A DNA stretch of 47,355 bases. It comes from a bacterium (lineage in GTDB: Bacteria > Chloroflexota > Dormibacteria > Aeolococcales > Bog-877). The stretch covers positions 1 through 47,355 of the forward strand of contig JAKAXE010000010.1 in the NCBI GenBank assembly GCA_021816695.1, in the 5' to 3' direction. Made by a program: the position numbers and the translations under genes. The notes beneath the pieces are model-generated. The model was given only the letters and a program-made list of their open reading frames with translations. It made no database searches and was not told the DNA's origin. Below are positions 41,705-47,355 of this stretch, piece by piece. Position 1 is the first letter of the stretch. The number at the start of each line of letters is the position of its first letter.

Positions 41705-42037
41705 GTGCCGACCTACGCCTACCGCTGCCAGGCTAACCACGAGTTCGAGGTCGTCCAGTCGATCATGGACGACCCTCTGAGCGTGTGCCCCAGCTGTGGG
41801 GCGGGGGTTCGGCGGGTGGTCTTCCCGGTGGGGATCGTCTTCAAGGGCCAGGGGTTCTACAAGACCGACTCCCGCTCCTCGGGCACCGGATCCATCACCT
41901 CGCCCAAGGCCACCACGGCCGAACCCGCCCAGGCGGAGCCTGCCGCCAACCCGGCGCCCGCCGCGAAGGCCGACGACAACCAAGCTCCGAGCGGAGCCAG
42001 CGCCGGAGCCACCGGCACAGGAGTCAAGAATGGCTGA
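41705..42037 (+). CDS. FmdB-type zinc-ribbon regulatory protein
   Basis: A 110-residue protein with the FmdB zinc ribbon: [15 protein letters not shown] (Cys8, with His12) and [12 protein letters not shown] (Cys28, Cys31), followed by [12 protein letters not shown]. The last 60 residues are an Ala/Pro-rich disordered tail. FmdB proteins are poorly understood small zinc-ribbon proteins. The gene overlaps trxA by eight bases. Confidence 0.9.
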   Translation: MPTYAYRCQANHEFEVVQSIMDDPLSVCPSCGAGVRRVVFPVGIVFKGQGFYKTDSRSSGTGSITSPKATTAEPAQAEPAANPAPAAKADDNQAPSGASAGATGTGVKNG

Positions 42038-42353
42038 GCCCCTGAACGTAAGCGACGCGACCTTCGACACCCAGGTGATCAAGTCCGAAGTCCCGGTGCT
42101 GGTCGACTTCTGGGCCGGGTGGTGCCAGCCCTGCCTGATGCTGGCCCCCGTGGTCGAGGAGCTGGCTCAGGAGTACGGGCCGCGGATCAGGCTGGCCAAG
42201 CTGGATGTGGACGCCAACCCCAACATCGCCGGCAAGTTCGGCGTCATGAGCATTCCCACCCTGATCCTCTTCAAGGGGGGCCAGGCGGTCCAGCGGCTGG
42301 TCGGCTTCCAGCCCAAGTCCTCGCTCAAGGCCAAGCTCGACCCGCTGGTCTGA
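42030..42353 (+). CDS. trxA: thioredoxin
   Basis: A 107-residue thioredoxin with [13 protein letters not shown] (cysteines 32 and 35) in place of the usual WCGPC, followed by the standard [29 protein letters not shown] with the cis-proline motif. The glutamine between the cysteines may alter redox potential. ATG 42030 lies inside the end of fmdB. Confidence 0.93.
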   Translation: MAEPLNVSDATFDTQVIKSEVPVLVDFWAGWCQPCLMLAPVVEELAQEYGPRIRLAKLDVDANPNIAGKFGVMSIPTLILFKGGQAVQRLVGFQPKSSLKAKLDPLV

Positions 42354-42355
42354 GT

Positions 42356-42380
42356 CGGCCCGAGTCCGCACTCTCGGCCG
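42356..42380 (+). terminator. possible trxA terminator hairpin
   Basis: Arms CGGCC-C-GAGT and ACTC-TC-GGCCG pair with a small internal loop, three bases after the trxA stop. No T-run, so the call is tentative. Confidence 0.35.
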
Positions 42381-42390
42381 GTTCAGCTCC

Positions 42391-42612
42391 CTAGCGCCCC
42401 GACCTCCAGACCTCGTAGGCGGCCAGGGCGTCGTCCCGGCCGCAGTTGCACTCCGGGGTTAGTCCCCCTCCTCCCCAGCGCCCTGCTGACTCGTCGTACA
42501 GAGGGCCGAGGTGGGCGGGACAGTAGGCCGCGTGGCCGGAGGCCGCCAGCGCCTGGTACAGCCGGTGGGCGATCTCGTCGGCGGTCAGACGGGTCTCGGC
42601 CTCCGCTTCCAT
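42391..42612 (-). CDS. small Cys/His protein of unknown function (73 aa)
   Basis: A 73-residue protein from ATG 42612. It includes AAYCPAHLGPLYDE and ECNCGRDDALAAYEVW, with three cysteines and a histidine that could bind metal. Codon use is normal for this genome, and a TAGACT hexamer lies six bases before the ATG, the leaderless pattern seen elsewhere. No family is recognised. Confidence 0.7.
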   Translation of the reverse strand: MEAEAETRLTADEIAHRLYQALAASGHAAYCPAHLGPLYDESAGRWGGGGLTPECNCGRDDALAAYEVWRSGR

Positions 42613-42689
42613 AGGAAAAGTCTAGACGACCATCCCCCAACCAGGCCGGGCGGTGGGGCCCGCGGCCGCCAGCCGGTAGTATCAGGCAG

Positions 42690-44555
42690 ATGCTGGACTT
42701 GGAGCTCGAGTTCGCCCGCGCCCTCTCCCGGGCGTCCCGGGAGCTCGGGGCGGAGGAGGAGGTGGCTGCGGCCGTGGAGCCCTCCGCACTGGAGTCGGCG
42801 GGCGACCTCTCCTCCCCGATCGCCTTCCGGCTGGCCAAGGTCCTCAGGAGGCCACCCGCATCAATCGCGGAGGAGCTGGCGCGGCGTCTCGAGCGCCCCC
42901 GGCACACCGCCGAGGTCACCGTCACCGGTGGGGGGTACGTCAACCTGAGGATCGAGATGGCCGGGTACGCATCCGAGGTGGTGGGCGCTGCCTTGGGATG
43001 GGGCGAGGTGGTGGCCGAGGCGCACCAGCCCGGCCCCAAGGTGGTGGTCGAGCACACCGCCACCAATCCCAACAAGGCGGCCCACGTGGGACACCTGCGC
43101 AACGCCTGCATCGGGGACACGGTGGCCCGGCTCCTGCGCGCTCAGGGGCAAAACGTGGAGGTGCAGAACTACATCGACGACACCGGGGTCCAGGTGGCGG
43201 ACGTGCTGGTGGGGATCCGCGAGCTGGGGCTCTCCCCGGCCCCCGGCGAGCCCTTCGACCGCTTCTGCTCCCGCTGCTACGTCGAGGTCTTCCACCGCTA
43301 CGAGGCTGAGCCCCAGCTCCTGGAGTTGCGCCGGGAGACCCTGCGCCAGATCGAGAGCCGTCGCGGTGAGGTGGCGCAGGCGGCCAAGCAGCTGACCAGC
43401 CGGATCGTGGACGCCCACCTGCGGACCATGGCCCGGGCGGGGATCGGCTACGACCTCCTGACCTGGGAGTCCGACATCCTGGAGCTGGGCTTCCTGGGCC
43501 GAGCCCTGGATCTCATGGAGGAGGAGGGGGTAACCGTCAAGGTGTCGACCGGTCCGCTCGCGGGGTGCCTGGTGCTCCCCATGACCGAGGGGGAGACCGA
43601 CCCTGAGACGGGGGAGGCCAAGGTGCTCATCAAGAGCGACGGCATCGCCACCTACACCGCCAAGGACATCGCCTACCACCTCTGGAAGTTCGGCCTCCTG
43701 GGGCTGGACTTCCACTACCGACCCTGGGCGCCCGGCGGCCCCGCCACCTCCTCGGCCCAGCCCAGTGACGAGGATCTGGACCCCGCCTCCTTCGGCCGGG
43801 CCGGGAGGGTCGTCAACGTCATCGACCAACGGCAGAGCGCGCCCCAGAGAGTCGTCCGGGAGGCGCTCCGCCGGCTGGGGCACGAGCCCCAGGCGGCGCA
43901 GCTCCATCACCTGGCCTACGAGGTGGTGGCCCTCTCACCCCGGGCCGCCGCCGCACTCGGGGTGCAGACTGAGCCGGGAAGGACCATGTACGCCCTGAGC
44001 GGCCGGCACGGGATCGAGGTGGGGGCGGACGACCTCCTGGACGCAGCGGTCCGCCTGGTGCGGCCCAAGGCGCGGGACCAGCGCACTGCCGAGGTCCTGG
44101 CTGCCAGCGCGGTTCGCTACTACCTGCTCCGCTTCGGCCTGAACTCGATCATCAACTTCGACTTCGACGAGGCGCTGCGTACCAGCGGCGACACCGGCGT
44201 CTACCTGCAGTACGCCCACGCCAGGGCCTGCGGGATCCTGCGCCGGGTGGAGCCGGTGGAGGCCGATCCCGGAACTTTCCGGCTCGGCCCCGAGGGGAGA
44301 CGCCTGGTGAAGCAGATCGCCGCCCTGCCCCGGGCCGCGGCGGAGGCGGCCAGCAGCCTCTCCCCCTCCTCGTTCGCCGGATACACCTTCGAGTTGGCCA
44401 CGGCCTTCAACGACTACTACGAGCACACCGACCGCCTCTACCGGGTCCAGGACCCCTCTCTCCGGGCGCAGGGACGGCAGCTGGTGGACGCCCTCCGCGC
44501 CACCTTGGCGCGCTCCCTTCAGCTGCTCGGGCTCGAACCGCTGGAGCGAATCTGA
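42690..44555 (+). CDS. argS: arginyl-tRNA synthetase
   Basis: ArgRS of 621 residues, a class I synthetase charging tRNA-Arg. The N-terminal additional domain is about 1-110. The HIGH-type motif is HVGHLRN (132-138) following VEHTATNPNKAA. The KMSKS position reads LSGRHG near 434-440, a degenerate form common in ArgRS. The C-terminal helical domain carries AHARACGILR and the family-typical FNDYYEH. TAGTAT lies seven bases before the ATG, with no ribosome binding site, so a leaderless transcript is likely. Confidence 0.96.
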   Translation: MLDLELEFARALSRASRELGAEEEVAAAVEPSALESAGDLSSPIAFRLAKVLRRPPASIAEELARRLERPRHTAEVTVTGGGYVNLRIEMAGYASEVVGAALGWGEVVAEAHQPGPKVVVEHTATNPNKAAHVGHLRNACIGDTVARLLRAQGQNVEVQNYIDDTGVQVADVLVGIRELGLSPAPGEPFDRFCSRCYVEVFHRYEAEPQLLELRRETLRQIESRRGEVAQAAKQLTSRIVDAHLRTMARAGIGYDLLTWESDILELGFLGRALDLMEEEGVTVKVSTGPLAGCLVLPMTEGETDPETGEAKVLIKSDGIATYTAKDIAYHLWKFGLLGLDFHYRPWAPGGPATSSAQPSDEDLDPASFGRAGRVVNVIDQRQSAPQRVVREALRRLGHEPQAAQLHHLAYEVVALSPRAAAALGVQTEPGRTMYALSGRHGIEVGADDLLDAAVRLVRPKARDQRTAEVLAASAVRYYLLRFGLNSIINFDFDEALRTSGDTGVYLQYAHARACGILRRVEPVEADPGTFRLGPEGRRLVKQIAALPRAAAEAASSLSPSSFAGYTFELATAFNDYYEHTDRLYRVQDPSLRAQGRQLVDALRATLARSLQLLGLEPLERI

Positions 44556-44589
44556 TGGCTCCCCCCCGCCCGACCCATACTCGCGCTCT

Positions 44590-45234
44590 GTGAGCCTCAT
44601 CCCCCTCTTCCCCCTGGGGCAGGTGCTGTTCCCCGAGGCTGAACTGCCGATCCGGGTATTCGAGCCGCGGTACCGGGCGCTGGTCCGGCACTGCGTCCTG
44701 CACCAGGAGCCCTTCAGGGTGGTGGCCATACGCCAGGGGAGTGAGCTGGATCCCGCACCCCTCAGCTTTCGGGTGGGCACCCTGGCCCGCATCGCTGAGG
44801 TCAGCCGGCTACCCGGTGGTGAGAGCGAGGTGCTGGTCCGGGGTGAGTCCCGGTTCCGGCTGGTGGCGCTGGCGTCGGGGGCCGCCTATCCCCAGGCGGA
44901 GGTCGAACCACTCGCGGACCTGCCCTCCCCCTGGTACGCGGACACCGCCTCCGGCCAGCTGCGTCCGGTGTACGAGGCGTACCGCCGGGGGCTGGTGGCC
45001 ATGGGGCTCGACCTCCCCGCCTTCCAGGAGCTTCCCCAGGACCCCGCCGAGCTCTCCTGGGCGGTGGCCCAGAACCTGGTGGTCGAGCTGGAGGCTCGGC
45101 AGCTGATCCTGGAGGAGCGGCGGCCGCTGGAGCGGCTGCGCCGCGAGCTCACCCTCCTGCGCCGGGAGGCGACGTTCGTGGAGCGGGGGTTGGCCAACCG
45201 GCTGGTCCGGCCGCCCAGCTACACCCTGAACTGA
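44590..45234 (+). CDS. Lon protease N-terminal (LON/PUA-like) domain protein
   Basis: A 214-residue protein resembling the substrate-binding N-domain of Lon (LON domain): LIPLFPLGQVLFPEAELPIRVFEPRYRALV at the start, GTLARIAEVSRLPGGESEVLVRGESRFRL in the middle, and helical QELPQDPAELSWAVAQNL after. It has no ATPase or protease domain. CATACT lies eight bases before the GTG start. It ends three bases short of the convergent neighbour. Confidence 0.9.
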   Translation: MSLIPLFPLGQVLFPEAELPIRVFEPRYRALVRHCVLHQEPFRVVAIRQGSELDPAPLSFRVGTLARIAEVSRLPGGESEVLVRGESRFRLVALASGAAYPQAEVEPLADLPSPWYADTASGQLRPVYEAYRRGLVAMGLDLPAFQELPQDPAELSWAVAQNLVVELEARQLILEERRPLERLRRELTLLRREATFVERGLANRLVRPPSYTLN

Positions 45235-45237
45235 GCT

Positions 45238-47355
45238 TTACTGGAGCTGAAGGACCACCCGCTCCCCGGCGGAGCCGGTGTCTGTCCCGGGCAGCAGATA
45301 GCCGGTCACCTGGGCAGCCCGGCTCAGCTGCAGTATGTACACCGCTCCGCTGAAGCCGGGCACCCGCCCCACCGTGACGCTGGTCACCAGCTCACCTGAG
45401 GGGGGCTGGGGCACTGCAACGCCGGGGGACACGCCCTGCATCTCCACGTACAGGGTGGTGGCGCCGTCGAAGCCGGTCGTGATCTTGGGGGATCCGCTGC
45501 CGGACACCATCTGAAAGACCACCCAAAGCTGGGTGCCGTTCTGGTGCAGTCCATACCGGGCGGTCTGCATCTGATAGCCGCTGCCGCTGCCCCCGAAGGT
45601 CTGCTGCCCGGTGAGGTTCAGGGTCCCGGCCGTCGTGGCTGGGGCGCTCGGGGAGGCGGCCGGGGACTGGGGGGAGGTGGGAGTTGGCGAGCTGTGGGCC
45701 GTCCTCGTCGGCGCCGGGGTGGGGGCACTGTGGTGGGTCAGGGCCCACCCGATCAGGAACACCGCCAGCGCGGCCACCGCGATGATGCCGGTCCGGGTCC
45801 AGCTCCGCGGCCCCGGGCTGGCCGGCCTTGGGGCCACCGGCCGCTTTCCTGGGCCCTCGGGGCGGTGGGGCGGAGGAATGCGCTGGTATCCCGTGGTCTC
45901 CTCGCTCGGCGCCCGCCGCGGCGGCACGACCGAGTCGACCGGGCGGATCGGCGGGGACAGCGGTTCGGCAGCCGCCGGCGTGGGCGGCTGGGCCGGGATG
46001 TCCAGCAGGTCCCGCTTCGGCACCCAGCTGTCCGTGACCGAGCTCGGCAGAGAGGGAGGAGGGGGGATCCAGACCGGCACCTCGGTCGCGGCCGTCGGCT
46101 CCTCCAGCCCGGCCGCCTCCTCCTTGGCCACCTCCATGACCTCCTCGTCGGAACCCTGCCCTCCCACGACCGGGGACTCGCTCGGCCAGGGAGGGATTGG
46201 CGGGAGGGCCGGCGACCACACCGGCAGCGGGTCCGGCTCCCAGCTGGGCTGCCAGGGGCCGTCCGGATTCGCCGGGCCGTCGGCCTGCACTTGCGCGGTC
46301 CACGGGTTGTCGGCCGGAGTGTCCGGTGGCTCGCCGCCCGGGGCGTCCGCGTGGGCACCGAGACCCGCGGCGGAATCCAGGAGGGCGTCCGGATCCTGGG
46401 GTTCGTCTCCGGCCGCCGGCGCACCCCATTGGTCAGCCAAGATCGGATCCGGGTAGCCGTCCGGCGATGGGGTTTCGGCGGCGCTTCCCTCGGCGGTCTG
46501 GACCGGGAGGTCGGCCGCCGGTGGCGTCTCGGCCCCGGGCGCCTCCGTCTGGTCCCCCCAGAAGCTAGAGGTGGAATCCACGGGCGGGAAGTTGCCATCG
46601 GTGGCTTCATCCATCCGCTCGAGCGCTGCCGGATCAACCGCCGCCGGTGGTGGAGGAGGTTCAGCGGAATCGGGGCTGAAACGGTCCGATTCCCAGAGGC
46701 TGTTGTCCACCGGTTGGTAGTCGATGGGCGCGGTGTAGGGCCCCGCTGGCCCATCCGGGAAGATGGGGTCGAGATCCTCGACGGTTTCCGCTGATGCGTC
46801 GGGGGCTGGCACCGTCCCCTCGGCCGCGACCTCCGCCTCTGCCGCGCCCAGCTCCGGGGCGGTGGCCTGCTCAGAGCCGGACGCGCCTGGCATCCAGCCT
46901 TCCTCAGCTTGGGGGGTCACGTCGTCGATGAGCGGTGACGATGCCCAGCCGGATACCGGTTGGCTGTCCAGGGGATCCTGCGCCGCCGCCTGGGCTTCGA
47001 GCAGCGGGCCGACGTTCGCGTCGCCCGCGCCCTGGTCCGAGTGGGCCTCAGCCCCAGCGGGCCACGGGGCGATGTCGCTTTCCATTGACGTGACTTGGTC
47101 CGATCCGTCCGCCTCCTCGAGGGGGGGCTGCTCTGGGCCGACCATGAGATCCGTGGCTGGGGCAGGGGGCTCCAAAAGGTCCGTGTGCGGCTCCACCTCC
47201 GGCTCGGCGGGTGCCTCAGGAGCCTGCCCAGGCGAGGCGAACCCGGCGACTGAAATGGAGTCCAGCGCGCCAGCGGCGGTCGCGCCCGCCACTCCGGGAC
47301 CCCAGAGGGTCAGGTCAGGAAGTGTGTTGGACCCCGCGACCTCGGACCCCGGAGA
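45238..47355 (-). CDS. large Pro/Ala-rich single-pass membrane protein, 5-prime end outside window
   Basis: The reading frame stays open to the right edge, so the start lies beyond it (GTG 47292 is possible but unsupported). The first 500 or so residues are a low-complexity, acidic, Pro/Ala/Asp/Glu-rich region, then a basic proline-rich stretch. A transmembrane helix follows (GIIAVAALAVFLIGWALTHH), then a Pro/Ser/Thr linker and a C-terminal domain of about 130 residues beginning GTLNLTGQQTFGGSGSGYQM. This layout, with a cytoplasmic disordered part and an extracellular domain, resembles actinobacterial-type signalling or secretion proteins, but I recognise no family. The tail has strand-rich repeats such as VTSVTVGRVPGFSGAVYILQL. 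Confidence 0.65.
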   Translation of the reverse strand, partial: SPGSEVAGSNTLPDLTLWGPGVAGATAAGALDSISVAGFASPGQAPEAPAEPEVEPHTDLLEPPAPATDLMVGPEQPPLEEADGSDQVTSMESDIAPWPAGAEAHSDQGAGDANVGPLLEAQAAAQDPLDSQPVSGWASSPLIDDVTPQAEEGWMPGASGSEQATAPELGAAEAEVAAEGTVPAPDASAETVEDLDPIFPDGPAGPYTAPIDYQPVDNSLWESDRFSPDSAEPPPPPAAVDPAALERMDEATDGNFPPVDSTSSFWGDQTEAPGAETPPAADLPVQTAEGSAAETPSPDGYPDPILADQWGAPAAGDEPQDPDALLDSAAGLGAHADAPGGEPPDTPADNPWTAQVQADGPANPDGPWQPSWEPDPLPVWSPALPPIPPWPSESPVVGGQGSDEEVMEVAKEEAAGLEEPTAATEVPVWIPPPPSLPSSVTDSWVPKRDLLDIPAQPPTPAAAEPLSPPIRPVDSVVPPRRAPSEETTGYQRIPPPHRPEGPGKRPVAPRPASPGPRSWTRTGIIAVAALAVFLIGWALTHHSAPTPAPTRTAHSSPTPTSPQSPAASPSAPATTAGTLNLTGQQTFGGSGSGYQMQTARYGLHQNGTQLWVVFQMVSGSGSPKITTGFDGATTLYVEMQGVSPGVAVPQPPSGELVTSVTVGRVPGFSGAVYILQLSRAAQVTGYLLPGTDTGSAGERVVLQLQ

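Overview
This is a high-GC, gene-dense bacterial chromosome segment. The largely canonical gene content (bS6-SSB-bS18, SerA, ArgS, MurE, RsmG) and very GC-rich third codon positions fit a Terrabacteria-type organism such as Actinobacteriota, Chloroflexota or Candidatus Dormibacterota. I cannot assign a phylum from the sequence alone. There is no CRISPR array, recognisable prophage or intact insertion sequence.

Layout. 1-6.2 kb: a SufT/DUF59 protein, the biotin transporter BioY, and a very large secreted S53 (sedolisin) protease carrying IPT/TIG domains and a three-fold C-terminal repeat. 6.2-22.7 kb: rsmG, then a histidine-catabolism region of three minus-strand operons: hutU-hutF-hutI; an NCS1 transporter with an FMN 2-hydroxyacid dehydrogenase and hutH; and a GntR regulator with an FAD-linked D-2-hydroxyacid dehydrogenase and a HisC-like aminotransferase. 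A hipBA module, about 1.1 kb of unresolved sequence and a GH88/GH105-like gene lie among them. 22.9-30.1 kb: a glycine-rich ALK-type surface protein, MurE, a zinc alcohol dehydrogenase, an unusual FolD-cyclodeaminase fusion, a HIT protein and a rhodanese-MoeB fusion. 30.2-34.1 kb: small and secreted proteins of unknown role, including an HExxH protein and a lipoprotein, then tRNA-Val(CAC) with an adjacent vapBC pair. 34.3-47.4 kb: mostly housekeeping genes: GNAT, a membrane protein, rpsF-ssb-rpsR, a ROK sugar kinase, serA-DUF1015, fmdB-trxA, argS, a Lon-N-domain protein and a proline-rich membrane protein that runs off the right edge.

The most interesting system is the histidine region. Its three operons have look-alike promoters in which a heptad-phased array of TTGAY-type units (7-bp period, about 28 bp) runs into the -35 hexamer. 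The gene set suggests more than ordinary histidine use: an L-type (FMN) and a D-type (FAD) 2-hydroxyacid dehydrogenase plus an imidazole-type aminotransferase could interconvert both imidazolelactate enantiomers, imidazolepyruvate and histidine ahead of the HutH-HutU-HutI-HutF route. That is an inference from gene content and shared promoter architecture.

A second window-wide signal is leaderless initiation. About a dozen genes have a TANNNT-like -10 hexamer 6-8 bp upstream of their start codon and no Shine-Dalgarno sequence, whereas the co-regulated hut promoters and the S53 gene have ordinary leaders with ribosome binding sites.
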